Below, in pieces: positions 1-8,172 of a stretch of 38,961 nucleotides of DNA. The stretch lies in the NCBI RefSeq assembly GCF_009707515.1, contig NZ_WLYI01000043.1:1-38961 (forward strand), given 5' to 3'. Both the position numbers and the translations under genes were made by a program. This stretch comes from Pseudomonas karstica (GTDB lineage Bacteria; Pseudomonadota; Gammaproteobacteria; Pseudomonadales; Pseudomonadaceae). The notes beneath the pieces are model-generated. The model was not told the DNA's origin. It saw nothing but the letters and a program-made list of their open reading frames with translations, and searched no databases. How positions within the stretch are numbered: the stretch's first letter is position 1; the number at the start of each line of letters is the position of its first letter.

Positions 1-83
1 CCGGCAGGACGCCGGTTTACCCGTGTTGGGCCATGGATGGCCCGTCGCGGCGGCCCACGGAGTAATGCCTGCGTTCGGGTATG

Positions 84-204
84 CCGAGCCTAGGCGAGGC
101 ACCAAGTGGTGGGGCAAGAGCCCTTTGCTTACTTTGGGGCTTTTCCAAAGTGAGTCGCTGTAAAAGCGAAACCATAAGCCGCCCTGACCGCAGCAACGGA
201 TATG
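84..204 (+). repeat. Dispersed intergenic repeat, left copy
   Basis: About 120 bp that recurs in inverted orientation at 38821-38925. Shared blocks include AGTGGTGGGGCAAGAGCC, TTACTTTGG, AAAGTGA, GCGAAACCAT and, at the end, CAGCAACGGATATG. It lies just downstream of the 3' end of the DAHP synthase gene. I recognise this as a common noncoding repeat of fluorescent pseudomonads that gives spurious ORFs reading SGGARA. Its function is unknown. Nothing else is seen in bases 1-221. Confidence 0.75.
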
Positions 205-221
205 CCCCCACCCAACGCCCC

Positions 222-1568
222 CTAACGCTTCACCTGCTTCAACGTCTCGGCAATCAAAAACGCCAACTCCAGCGACTGATCGGCATTCATCCGCGGGTCG
301 CAATGGGTGTGATACCGGTCCGACAAACCATCCTCGGTAATCGGCCGCGCACCTCCGATGCACTCGGTCACGTTCTGTCCGGTCATCTCGATATGAATCC
401 CGCCGGCGTAAGTCCCCTCGGCTTCATGCACCTGGAAGAACTCCTTCACCTCGCTAAGGATCTGTGCGAAGTCCCGGGTCTTGTAACCGCTGCTGGCCTT
501 GATGGTGTTGCCATGCATCGGATCGCAACTCCACAGCACCTGCTTGCCTTCGCGCTGTACCGCACGGATCAGGTTGGGCAGGTGATCGCCAACCGTGTTG
601 GCACCCATGCGTGCGATCAGGTTGAGGCGGCCCGGGTCGTTATCCGGGTTGAGGATATCGATCAGGCGAATCAGGTCTTCAGGCTTCATGCTCGGGCCGA
701 CCTTGACGCCGATCGGGTTGTTCACCCCGCGCAGGAATTCGACGTGGGCACCGTCCAATTGGCGGGTGCGATCCCCGATCCACAGCATGTGGGCCGAGCA
801 GTCGTAATAGTCATTGGTCAGGCTGTCGCGACGTACGAACGCTTGCTCATAGTTGAGCAGCAGGGCCTCGTGGGCGGTAAAGAAGTTGGTCTCGCGCAGT
901 TGCGGCAAGCTGTCCATGCCGCAGGCGCGCATGAAGGCCAGGCTTTCATCAATGCGGTCGGCCAGTTGGCTGTACTTCTCGGCCAGGGCGGAGTTGGCGA
1001 TAAAGTCCAGGTTCCACTTGTGTACCTGGTGCAGGTCGGCAAAGCCGCCTTGAGCAAAGGCTCGCAGCAGGTTCAGGGTGGCGGTGGACTGGTGGTAGGA
1101 CTGCAGCAGTCGGTCAGGATCCGGCACCCGGCTTTTTTCGTCGAAACCGATGCCATTGACGATGTCGCCCCGGTAGGCCGGCAGGGTCACGCCGTCGATG
1201 ATTTCATCGTTGGCCGAACGCGGTTTGGCAAATTGACCTGCCATGCGCCCGACTTTGACCACCGGGCAGCCGGCAGCGAAGGTCATGACGACGGCCATCT
1301 GCAGCAGCACCTTGAAGGTGTCACGGATTTTGGACGCAGAAAACTCGGCAAAGCTTTCCGCACAATCACCGCCTTGCAGCAGGAAGGCGCGACCGCTGCT
1401 GACTTCGGCAAACTGACGGCGCAACTCACGGGCTTCCCCGGCGAATACCAGGGGCGGATAACTGGCCAGGGTTTGTTCGACCTGCAACAAGTGGGCAGCG
1501 TCAGGGTACTGGGGTTGCTGCTGGATCGGCAGGGCGCGCCAGCTATCGGGGCTCCAGGGTTGGCTCAT
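222..1568 (-). CDS. 3-deoxy-7-phosphoheptulonate synthase, class II (type II DAH7PS)
   Basis: Condenses phosphoenolpyruvate and erythrose 4-phosphate to DAHP, the first step of the shikimate pathway, in the cytosol. The 448-residue protein is the plant-like class II form. It begins MSQPWSPDSWRALPIQQQPQYP and carries the class II segments LLQGGDCAESF, VVKVGRMAGQFAKPRS, WSCDPMHGNT and GGIHIEMTGQNVTEC, which hold metal and substrate ligands. The start is ATG 1568, the second of two adjacent ATGs, because the family N-terminus begins MSQPW; an upstream extension to 1613 looks like leader. The length equals that recalled for the primary-metabolism enzyme PA2843 rather than the phenazine-type copy, and no phenazine genes are nearby. 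It is divergent from the spermidine synthase-like gene, with the promoters between. Confidence 0.95.
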   Translation of the reverse strand: MSQPWSPDSWRALPIQQQPQYPDAAHLLQVEQTLASYPPLVFAGEARELRRQFAEVSSGRAFLLQGGDCAESFAEFSASKIRDTFKVLLQMAVVMTFAAGCPVVKVGRMAGQFAKPRSANDEIIDGVTLPAYRGDIVNGIGFDEKSRVPDPDRLLQSYHQSTATLNLLRAFAQGGFADLHQVHKWNLDFIANSALAEKYSQLADRIDESLAFMRACGMDSLPQLRETNFFTAHEALLLNYEQAFVRRDSLTNDYYDCSAHMLWIGDRTRQLDGAHVEFLRGVNNPIGVKVGPSMKPEDLIRLIDILNPDNDPGRLNLIARMGANTVGDHLPNLIRAVQREGKQVLWSCDPMHGNTIKASSGYKTRDFAQILSEVKEFFQVHEAEGTYAGGIHIEMTGQNVTECIGGARPITEDGLSDRYHTHCDPRMNADQSLELAFLIAETLKQVKR

Positions 1569-1701
1569 CATGAACTCAAGTGATTTATAGTCGGAGGGCC
1601 ATGTTATCAGCAATTAGTGCGTGACCTGCTGCGGTCGGTTCGCGGACAATCCCGCCTTTCCCGCTTGGGACCAGGCGGCTGAATGGGTGTTAGGAGAAGC
1701 A

Positions 1702-2457
1702 ATGACTGAGGAGCGTGTCGAGCGCCTGCTGGCCGAGGTCCATGATGACTTCGGCATGATCCGTGTGTTGGAAGTGGCCGATTACCGTTTCCTTGAGTTT
1801 GGCGACGCCATCGAGCAGAGCTGTGTGTTTACTGCCGATCCGAGCTGGCTGGAGTACGACTACACCCGGGCCATGTTGATTGGCGCGTTGTGCCATGAAC
1901 GACCGGAAAGTGCGTTGTTTCTCGGGCTGGGCGCCGGCACCCTGACCCAGGCCTGCCTCAAGTTCCTGCCCCTGGAAGATGTCGAAGCCATCGAGTTGCG
2001 CCCCGATGTGCCGCGCCTGGCCATCGAGTTCCTGGGGCTGGATGACGATCCGCGCTTGTATATCCGCATTGGTGATGCCCTGCAGTTGCTGGAAACCGCA
2101 GAACCGGCGGATTTGATTTTCGTCGACCTCTATACCGATGTCGGACCGGGTGTCGGTCACCTGGCCTGGAATTTCCTGGAGAACTGCCAGAAGAAGCTCA
2201 ATCCCGGCGGCTGGCTGGTGATCAATCAGTGGGCGACCGACGATGGCAAGCCGTTGGGCGCCGCCTTGTTGCGCGGGCTGTATCACCGGCATTATTGGGA
2301 ATTGCCAGTGAAGGAGGGCAATGTGATCCTGCTGGTGCCGGCCGACCTGGATCAGGGGTTGGACCTGACGGCGTTGTCTGCCCGGGCAGAGAGCCTGGCA
2401 CCGCAATTGGGCTATTCGCTGCAATCGTTGATCAAGGCCGTTCGGCCTGCGACCTGA
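1702..2457 (+). CDS. Spermidine synthase-like protein (class I SAM-fold)
   Basis: A 251-residue protein with a spermidine synthase/methyltransferase Rossmann core. The nucleotide-binding stretch LFLGLGAGTLTQACLKFLP is followed by the acidic strand end DVEAIELRPDV and by DLIFVDLYTD, where the family has its catalytic aspartate region. The start is ATG 1702, with AGGAGA 5 bases upstream; a longer frame back to 1621 lacks an SD. The true substrate is uncertain, because many bacterial SpeE-like proteins are not aminopropyltransferases and no speD lies nearby. The gene faces the crotonase gene, with only 10 bp between their stops. Confidence 0.8.
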   Translation: MTEERVERLLAEVHDDFGMIRVLEVADYRFLEFGDAIEQSCVFTADPSWLEYDYTRAMLIGALCHERPESALFLGLGAGTLTQACLKFLPLEDVEAIELRPDVPRLAIEFLGLDDDPRLYIRIGDALQLLETAEPADLIFVDLYTDVGPGVGHLAWNFLENCQKKLNPGGWLVINQWATDDGKPLGAALLRGLYHRHYWELPVKEGNVILLVPADLDQGLDLTALSARAESLAPQLGYSLQSLIKAVRPAT

Positions 2458-2467
2458 AGGGGTGGCT

Positions 2468-3259
2468 TCACAGCCCCTTGAATACCCCGGGCCGTTTTTC
2501 AAGCATGGCCCGGACCCCCTCCTTGGCATCCTCGCTGTTAAGCAGTTTCTCCACCTGCGCGGGCAGCCCGGCGGCGGCGGCCGTCTCACCTTCGATGCGG
2601 GCCTGGCGCGCCGACATCAAGGTCGCCTGCACGCCCAGCGGTGCCTGTCGGGCAATGCGATTGGCCAATTCCAGTGCGCGAGGCAGCAGGTCTTCGCTGG
2701 CCATTACTTCTTGCACCAGGCCCAGGCGCAGGGCCTCGTGAGCATCGAACTCGTCGCCGGTGAGCAGCCAGCGCATGGCATTGCCCCAGCCGGCGATTTG
2801 ATGAAAGCGCAGGGTCGCGCCGCCGAAAGGGAAGAACCCGCGCTGTACTTCCATCTGGGCGAAGCGAGTGTTGCTGGCGCACAGGTTGATGTCGGCTGCC
2901 AGCATCAGCTCGATGCCGACGGTCAGGCAGTACCCCTGAGCCGCAACGATCACCGGTTTACTGACCCGTGGCCCGGCAAACACGCCCCAGGGGTCACAGC
3001 CTCCCAATGGTGGTTGCCAGCCCTGGGCCATCGCCTGGCTAACGTTTGCCAGGTCCAGGCCGGCGGTAAAGTGATCGCCGTGGCCAAAGACAATAGCCAC
3101 CCGCGCGTCATCATTACGATCAAATTCCCCATAGGCCAGGCTCAGTTCGTTAAGCAGTTCCAGGTCAAAGGCGTTGCGCTTGGTCGCCCGGTTCAGCCCC
3201 AGCAACAGGACATGACCTTGTTGTTCACGGCTGACGCGACTGTTGCTGGCTTGATTCAT
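2468..3259 (-). CDS. Crotonase / enoyl-CoA hydratase family protein
   Basis: A 263-residue crotonase-fold protein, probably acting on an acyl-CoA as a hydratase or isomerase. The N-terminal half has the CoA-binding strand VLLLGLNRATKRNAFD and the oxyanion-hole region HGDHFTAGLDL; the second oxyanion glycine lies in AQGYCLTVGIELMLAADI. The usual catalytic glutamate is seen in MEVQRGFFPFGG. The start is ATG 3259, with GAGGA 8 bases upstream. It is not in a fatty-acid oxidation operon, so the substrate is unknown. It corresponds in position to PAO1 PA2841. Confidence 0.85.
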   Translation of the reverse strand: MNQASNSRVSREQQGHVLLLGLNRATKRNAFDLELLNELSLAYGEFDRNDDARVAIVFGHGDHFTAGLDLANVSQAMAQGWQPPLGGCDPWGVFAGPRVSKPVIVAAQGYCLTVGIELMLAADINLCASNTRFAQMEVQRGFFPFGGATLRFHQIAGWGNAMRWLLTGDEFDAHEALRLGLVQEVMASEDLLPRALELANRIARQAPLGVQATLMSARQARIEGETAAAAGLPAQVEKLLNSEDAKEGVRAMLEKRPGVFKGL

Positions 3260-3439
3260 GGGGTGTGTCCTCGGGCGCAAAGGGGGGCGTTCGGACCGAC
3301 GGGCCCGCTGCGAAAGGTGAACCGTTTAAGCGTCATGATCAACAGGGCCGGGCCTTAGAAAAATAGACGCTGGTGCGATGATGTGCAAAGCCTGTGGTAT
3401 AGAGCCGTTTATTGGGGGATTCCGATAAAAAAAGCTCCC

Positions 3440-3463
3440 TTTTTCAGCTATTTCCGGTATAGT
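3440..3463 (+). promoter_or_regulatory. Probable deaD promoter, -10 TATAGT
   Basis: A clear -10 hexamer TATAGT (3458-3463) precedes a GC-rich discriminator. The -35 match is poor (T-rich 3440-3445). Transcription would begin near 3470, leaving about 215 nt of untranslated leader before the deaD ATG at 3684. The rest of 3260-3439 holds only the 5' region of the crotonase gene. Confidence 0.45.
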
Positions 3464-3469
3464 GCGCGC

Positions 3470-3683
3470 CGGCCTTTAACCGGGCCGCGTTTAGGTAGTG
3501 CAATTCCCCGAAGCCAGCTTCGGCTGCTCGTTCGCACAGCGGACTCTTCCTTGACGAATCTTTTCCATTCATTCGTTTTCGCAAATCCCCGCCGACAAAG
3601 CAGCCAGGGCGACTCTTGAGTCTCAACACGGCATGCGCAGCTTTGGAGCATGGGTCTTTGCGGATGCACTTAGAGGCAGACCC
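3470..3683 (+). promoter_or_regulatory. Long structured 5' leader of deaD
   Basis: No gene is seen here. Successive hairpins are visible: CCGAAGC/GCTTCGG (3508-3523), GACTC/GAGTC (3611-3622) and a perfect 9-bp stem 3649-3657/3678-3686 that contains the deaD start codon. The SD AGAGG (3672-3676) lies in the 20-nt loop of that last stem. Cold-shock helicase genes in other bacteria also have leaders of about 200 nt, so post-transcriptional control is plausible. Confidence 0.6.
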
Positions 3684-5357
3684 ATGACCCAGGAAACCGG
3701 CGGCTTCGCCGCTTTTAATCTTAACCCGAATATTCTTGCAGCCGTCATCGCGACTGGCTACGAAGAGCCTTCGGCTATTCAGCAGCAATCGATCCCGATC
3801 ATCATGGCCGGCCAAGACATGATTGGCCAAGCGCAAACCGGTACCGGTAAAACCGCCGCGTTCGCCCTGCCAATCCTGCATTGCATCGATCCTGCCAAGC
3901 GCGAGCCGCAAGCCCTGATCCTGGCGCCAACCCGTGAGTTGGCGCTGCAAGTAGCAACCGCTTTCGAAACCTATGCCAAGCAAATGCCGGGCGTTACCGT
4001 TGTGGCCGTTTACGGCGGTGCGCCTATGGGCCCACAACTGAAAGCAATCCGGAATGGCGCACAGATCGTTGTTGCCACTCCGGGCCGTCTGTGCGACCAC
4101 CTGCGTCGTGACGAAAAAGTTCTGTCGACCGTGAACCACCTGGTTCTCGACGAAGCTGACGAAATGCTCAAGCTGGGTTTCATGGATGACTTGGAAGTCA
4201 TCTTCAAGGCCCTGCCGCCAACCCGTCAGACCGTACTGTTCTCGGCCACCTTGCCACAGTCGATCCGTGCCATTGCCGAACGCCATCTGCGCGATCCGCA
4301 ACACGTGAAGATCCAGACCAAGACCCAGACGGTTACCGCGATCGAACAGGCTCACCTGTTGGTTCACGCTGACCAGAAGACCTCGGCTGTATTGAGCCTG
4401 CTGGAAGTCGAAGACTTCGACGCCCTGATCATGTTCGTGCGCACCAAGCAAGCGACCCTGGACCTGGCCAGTGCTCTGGAAGCCAAAGGCTACAAAGCCG
4501 CTGCGCTGAATGGTGACATTGCCCAGAACCAACGTGAGCGCGTGATCGAGTCCCTCAAGGATGGCCGTCTGGACATAGTTGTGGCGACCGACGTTGCTGC
4601 TCGTGGCCTGGACGTTCCGCGCATCACTCACGTGTTCAACGTTGACATGCCATACGATCCGGAATCCTACGTTCACCGTATCGGCCGTACTGGCCGTGCC
4701 GGTCGCGAAGGTCGTGCACTGCTGTTGGTGACTCCACGTGAGCGCCGCATGCTGCAAGTGATTGAGCGTGTAACCGGTCAGAAAGTTGCCGAAGTCCGCC
4801 TGCCGGATGCCCAGGCCGTTCTCGATGCTCGCATCAAGAAGCTGACCAACAGCCTGTCGCCGCTGGTGGCTGACGCTGAGTCGACCCACGGTGATCTGCT
4901 GGACCGCCTGACCGCCGATATCGGTTGCACCCCGCGTGCCCTGGCTGCAGCCCTGCTGCGCAAGGCTACCAACGGTCAGGCATTGACCCTGGCAGCGATT
5001 GAGAAAGAACGTCCACTGGTGCCGAACAACGCTCCGCGCGGTGATCGTCCAGAGCGTTCCGGTGACCGTCCGGACCGTGGTGATCGTGAGCGTCGCGCTC
5101 CGGTTCCATTGGCCGAAGGTCGTGCTCGCTGCCGCACCGCGCTGGGCGCGCGTGACGGTATCGCCGCCAAGAACCTGCTGGGCGCTATCCTCAATGAGGG
5201 TGGCCTGGCACGTGAAGCCATCGGTCGCATCCAGGTGCGTGACAGCTTCTCCCTGGTGGAGCTGCCGGAAGATGGTCTGGAGAAACTGCTGACCAAGCTG
5301 AAAGACACTCGCGTTGCCGGTAAGCAGCTCAAGCTGCGTCGCTATCGCGAAGATTGA
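3684..5357 (+). CDS. deaD: DEAD-box ATP-dependent RNA helicase DeaD/CsdA
   Basis: A 557-residue RNA helicase for ribosome assembly and RNA decay, typically most important in the cold. All core motifs are present: the Q-motif region GYEEPSAIQQQSIP, Walker A AQTGTGKT (about 50-57), PTRELA, TPGR, the DEAD box in VLDEADEML, SATL, and the C-terminal RecA-domain motifs ATDVAARGLD and YVHRIGRTGRAGR. After about residue 445 comes an Arg/Asp/Pro-rich linker (RGDRPERSGDRPDRGDRERR), then a DbpA-type RNA-binding domain ending KQLKLRRYRED. The start is ATG 3684, with AGAGG 7 bases upstream; an in-frame ATG at 3633 has no SD. Start codon and SD lie in a hairpin. A strong terminator follows. Confidence 0.95.
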   Translation: MTQETGGFAAFNLNPNILAAVIATGYEEPSAIQQQSIPIIMAGQDMIGQAQTGTGKTAAFALPILHCIDPAKREPQALILAPTRELALQVATAFETYAKQMPGVTVVAVYGGAPMGPQLKAIRNGAQIVVATPGRLCDHLRRDEKVLSTVNHLVLDEADEMLKLGFMDDLEVIFKALPPTRQTVLFSATLPQSIRAIAERHLRDPQHVKIQTKTQTVTAIEQAHLLVHADQKTSAVLSLLEVEDFDALIMFVRTKQATLDLASALEAKGYKAAALNGDIAQNQRERVIESLKDGRLDIVVATDVAARGLDVPRITHVFNVDMPYDPESYVHRIGRTGRAGREGRALLLVTPRERRMLQVIERVTGQKVAEVRLPDAQAVLDARIKKLTNSLSPLVADAESTHGDLLDRLTADIGCTPRALAAALLRKATNGQALTLAAIEKERPLVPNNAPRGDRPERSGDRPDRGDRERRAPVPLAEGRARCRTALGARDGIAAKNLLGAILNEGGLAREAIGRIQVRDSFSLVELPEDGLEKLLTKLKDTRVAGKQLKLRRYRED

Positions 5358-5390
5358 TCCGCTCTCGGGCTGATTGATCGAAGATAAAAA

Positions 5391-5417
5391 ATCCCCGACT
5401 GGTTCGGGGATTTTTTT
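5391..5417. terminator. Rho-independent terminator after deaD, probably bidirectional
   Basis: The stem ATCCCCGA/TCGGGGAT (8 bp, loop CTGGT) is followed by seven T on the + strand. An A-run precedes it, so it can also end transcripts of the dioxygenase gene coming from the right on the - strand. Confidence 0.9.
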
Positions 5418-5425
5418 GCCTGGGA

Positions 5426-6193
5426 TTAACCAAACCTGTAAATGTCCATGCCCAGCGTACCCATGGTAAAGCCTTGATGGGCCACACTGAATGCTCCGCC
5501 TGCACCTCGCGCGAAGTACAGAGGCAGCAGATGTTCATCACTGGGGTGACTGCGCACGGCATGGGGCGCCTGGCGGCGGTAGTCGTGCAACGCGGCTTCA
5601 TCCTGGTTGGCGAGTTTGTCGACGATCCAGTCCCGAAACTCCCGTGCCCAGGGCTCGATACTTTCCGGGCCTGCACGCCAGTCCAGGTCACCCAGGTTGT
5701 GGGTGATGCTGCCTGAGCCGATCAGCAGTACGCCTTGCTCGCGCAGGCTGGCGAGTGCCTGCCCGACTCGGGTTTGTAGTGCCGGGCCCATGTGGCTGGG
5801 CATCGACACTTGCACCGTCGGGATATCGGCGCCTGGATACATCAGTGACAGCGGCACCCAGGTGCCATGGTCGAACGGGCGTTGGTTATCAATCTGCGCG
5901 TTCAAGTCGGCCGCCTTAAGAAGCTCGACGATCTGTGCTGCCAGTTGTGGTTGGCCGGGGGCAGGGTATTGCACGGCAAACAGTTCCCGTGGAAAACCAC
6001 CGAAGTCGTGCCAGGTTTCTGGGGTCGGGTTGCCGCTCACCAGCAGTTCCTGGCTTTCCCAGTGCGCCGATACCACCACAATGGCCTTGGGGCGCGGTAT
6101 CTCGGCAGCCAGGCGCTTAAGGGCCGGGCCGCTGGCACCTGGTTGCAATGCAAGCATGGGCGAACCGTGAGAGATAAACAGGCTGGGAAGCAT
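5426..6193 (-). CDS. DODA-type extradiol ring-opening dioxygenase family (LigB-like)
   Basis: A 255-residue protein of the 4,5-DOPA dioxygenase/YgiD family, zinc or iron enzymes that may open catechol rings. The expected metal and catalytic histidines are visible: H9 in FISHGSPM, H44 in VSAHWES, H165 in GSITHNLGD, and H216/H221 in HPSDEHLLPL. The start is ATG 6193, with AGGA about 9 bases upstream. It is divergent from tpm; the 103-bp gap holds two perfect palindromes that could be operators. Its physiological substrate cannot be told from sequence. Confidence 0.88.
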   Translation of the reverse strand: MLPSLFISHGSPMLALQPGASGPALKRLAAEIPRPKAIVVVSAHWESQELLVSGNPTPETWHDFGGFPRELFAVQYPAPGQPQLAAQIVELLKAADLNAQIDNQRPFDHGTWVPLSLMYPGADIPTVQVSMPSHMGPALQTRVGQALASLREQGVLLIGSGSITHNLGDLDWRAGPESIEPWAREFRDWIVDKLANQDEAALHDYRRQAPHAVRSHPSDEHLLPLYFARGAGGAFSVAHQGFTMGTLGMDIYRFG

Positions 6194-6211
6194 GGCAGGG
6201 TCCTGAAGGGT

Positions 6212-6245
6212 AAGATGGATCCATCTTCAGCCAGATCATTGATCT
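6212..6245. promoter_or_regulatory. Two adjacent palindromes between the dioxygenase gene and tpm
   Basis: A perfect 16-bp palindrome AAGATGGATCCATCTT (6212-6227) is followed 5 bp later by AGATC-ATT-GATCT (6233-6245). They sit 18-52 bp before the dioxygenase ATG on the - strand and are followed by an AT-rich stretch containing TAATATAA. They may be operator or promoter elements; the regulator is unknown. Confidence 0.4.
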
Positions 6246-6296
6246 AAATCTAATATAAGTTTTAGCACTGTTTGATCGAATTTTTTGGAGTGAATC

Positions 6297-6953
6297 ATGG
6301 ACCATGGGTTTTGGCATGAACGCTGGGCGCGTAATCAGATCGGTTTTCATCTGCCCCAGGTTAATCCTTACCTGCCGCGACACTGGTCCGGGCTGGGTCT
6401 GGCGCATGGCGCTCAAGTGTTGGTGCCGTTGTGCGGAAAAAGTCTGGACCTGGTGTGGCTGGCCAGTCAGGGGTATCGGGTCCTGGGGGTCGAACTGTCG
6501 GAAAAGGCCATTGAAGAGTTCTTCAGCGAGCAGGGGATGACACCGCAGGTTAGCGAACGAGGTGTATTCAAGGTCTATCAGGTTGGGTCTATTGAGCTAT
6601 GGTGCGGTGATTTCTTCGCCCTTGATGCCTCGGTGGTGGCTGATTGCACTGCGCTCTACGACCGTGCGGCGTTGATTGCCTTGCCACCCTTGATGCGGGA
6701 GCAGTATGCCGTGCACCTGGGCAGGATCCTGGTTCGAGGCTGCCAAGGGATATTGATTACCCTTGATTATGATCAGGTACAGAAGGCTGGCCCACCGTTT
6801 GCCGTGACTGGCGAAGAAGTACGCTTGCTCTATGGCGAGGGCTGGGAAATGGCTGTACTGCAGGAGCGGGACATTCTGGGAGAGAGTTGGAAGTTTGTGC
6901 AGGACGGTGTAACGCAGTTGGTGGAACGGGTTTATCGATTGACCAAGGGCTGA
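6297..6953 (+). CDS. tpm: Thiopurine S-methyltransferase
   Basis: A 218-residue SAM-dependent methyltransferase of the TPMT family. In pseudomonads this enzyme methylates thiopurines and also selenium and tellurium oxyanions. It begins MDHGFWHERWARNQIGFH and has the SAM-binding stretch VLVPLCGKSLDLVWLASQGY, then VLGVELSEKAI, CGDFFAL and YDRAALIALPP. The length is normal for the bacterial family. The start is ATG 6297, with TTGGAG upstream. A bidirectional terminator separates it from the convergent htpX. Confidence 0.96.
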   Translation: MDHGFWHERWARNQIGFHLPQVNPYLPRHWSGLGLAHGAQVLVPLCGKSLDLVWLASQGYRVLGVELSEKAIEEFFSEQGMTPQVSERGVFKVYQVGSIELWCGDFFALDASVVADCTALYDRAALIALPPLMREQYAVHLGRILVRGCQGILITLDYDQVQKAGPPFAVTGEEVRLLYGEGWEMAVLQERDILGESWKFVQDGVTQLVERVYRLTKG

Positions 6954-6966
6954 AACCCAACCACAA

Positions 6967-6993
6967 AAAAGGGGCGATTCAATCGCCCCTTTT
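6967..6993. terminator. Bidirectional terminator between tpm and htpX
   Basis: An 11-bp stem AAAAGGGGCGA/TCGCCCCTTTT with loop TTCAA. It has an A-run on its left and a T-run on its right, so it works for both converging genes. Confidence 0.9.
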
Positions 6994-7010
6994 GGTATCG
7001 CTGCTGGGGA

Positions 7011-7898
7011 TCAGCCCCGACGGCGTAGCGCGTCGATCCGCTCTTCCAGTGGCGGGTGGCTCATGAACATGCGAGCCAGGCCTTGCTTGACGCCACCGTT
7101 GATGCCAAAGGCGTTCAGGGTGTCGGGCATGTGCACCGGCAAGCCCTGTTCGGAGCGCAGGCGCTGTAGGGCACCGATCATCGCGTTGGTGCCGGCCAGG
7201 CGGGCACCGGCTTCATCGGCCCGGAATTCCCGTTTGCGCGAGAACCACATCACGATCGAGCTGGCGAGGAAGCCCAGTACCAGTTCGGCGAAGATGGTCG
7301 CCACGTAATAGGCGATACCTTGGCCTCCTTCGTTCTTGAAAATCACCTTGTCGACGAAATTACCGATGATCCGTGCAAAGAACATCACGAAGGTGTTCAC
7401 CACGCCCTGGACCAAGGCAAGGGTGACCATGTCACCGTTGGCCACGTGACCGATCTCGTGGGCCAGCACGGCCTTCACTTCATCGGGCGAGAAACGCTCC
7501 AGCAAGCCCTGGCTGACGGCAACAAGAGCATCGTTCTTGTTCCAGCCCGTTGCAAAGGCGTTGGCTTCATAAGCCGGGAAGATCCCGACCTCGGGCATCT
7601 TGATTCCGGCTTCGCGGGACAACTGCTCGACGGTTTGCAGCAACCATTGCTCATGCCGGGTACGTGGCTGAGTGATGATCTGGGTGCTGGTGCTCATCTT
7701 CGCCATCCACTTGGAGATGAACAGCGAGAAAATAGAACCGGCGAAACCAAAGACCGCACAGAAAACCAGCAGCTGATTGAGGTTCAGATCAACCCCGTTG
7801 GCCGCCATGAACCCGTTGAAGCCGAAAAGGCTCAGGGTGATGCTGGCAATCAGCACGACCGCCAGGTTAGTGGCCAAGAACAGCAGGATGCGCATCAT
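7011..7898 (-). CDS. htpX: Heat-shock membrane metalloprotease HtpX
   Basis: A 295-residue inner-membrane zinc protease that degrades misfolded membrane proteins alongside FtsH. Two N-terminal membrane helices (about 3-25 and 42-60) are followed by the HEIGH zinc motif (147-151). A further hydrophobic region follows, then the third zinc ligand E224 in KREFRADEAG. The C-terminus FMSHPPLEERIDALRRRG is typical. ATG codons occur at 7898 and 7895; a GGAG lies about 12 bases before the first. A sigma-32-like promoter lies about 47 bases upstream. Alone in its transcription unit. Confidence 0.97.
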   Translation of the reverse strand: MMRILLFLATNLAVVLIASITLSLFGFNGFMAANGVDLNLNQLLVFCAVFGFAGSIFSLFISKWMAKMSTSTQIITQPRTRHEQWLLQTVEQLSREAGIKMPEVGIFPAYEANAFATGWNKNDALVAVSQGLLERFSPDEVKAVLAHEIGHVANGDMVTLALVQGVVNTFVMFFARIIGNFVDKVIFKNEGGQGIAYYVATIFAELVLGFLASSIVMWFSRKREFRADEAGARLAGTNAMIGALQRLRSEQGLPVHMPDTLNAFGINGGVKQGLARMFMSHPPLEERIDALRRRG

Positions 7899-7944
7899 GG
7901 TTGTAGAGTTCTCCTCATGCTTAATATGTCGCTTACTGCGGGGT

Positions 7945-7974
7945 ATATAAGGTGCGGCACGAGGCTATTCAACC
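7945..7974 (-). promoter_or_regulatory. Sigma-32-like promoter of htpX
   Basis: On the - strand, GGTTGAAT (7967-7974) resembles the -35 CTTGAA and CCTTATAT (7945-7952) resembles the -10 CCCCATNT, with a 14-bp spacer. This fits the known heat-shock control of htpX in other proteobacteria. Confidence 0.45.
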
Positions 7975-8069
7975 GAGCGACTATTTCAAACTGTGTCCTA
8001 CAGCATGAATGTAAAGCCTTGAAGGGATATTCCGACGTTGGATGTTGGTTGTCATGCCTGTCCGATTGC

Positions 8070-8099
8070 CTCGCCACCCTGTAATTATTGGGTGGCGAG
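8070..8099. other. 10-bp inverted repeat, htpX upstream region
   Basis: CTCGCCACCC and GGGTGGCGAG are separated by 10 nt of AT-rich loop. No T-run follows on either strand, so it is either an operator or a weak terminator. The surrounding 314-bp gap (7899-8212) holds no gene. Confidence 0.45.
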
Positions 8100-8172
8100 C
8101 CCTCAAGGTTGGAATTGGTGAGCACCGAAGGTGTTTATGATCGCGTAAGGAGGAGAAGTGTTGCCAGATAAT

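Noticed and set aside
81..1583. 500-codon frame antisense to the DAHP synthase gene
   Set aside because: It is a mirror frame of a high-GC gene; the other strand has the full enzyme and family motifs. Similar long shadow frames oppose amt, yegS, deaD and cheV.
3650..3673. Seven-codon upstream ORF in the deaD leader ending at the deaD SD
   Set aside because: Its own SD would be only one base from the ATG, so translation is doubtful; the ATG is more simply part of the hairpin stem.
6212..6227. The palindrome as an intrinsic terminator
   Set aside because: There is no T-run, and it lies upstream of both divergent genes.
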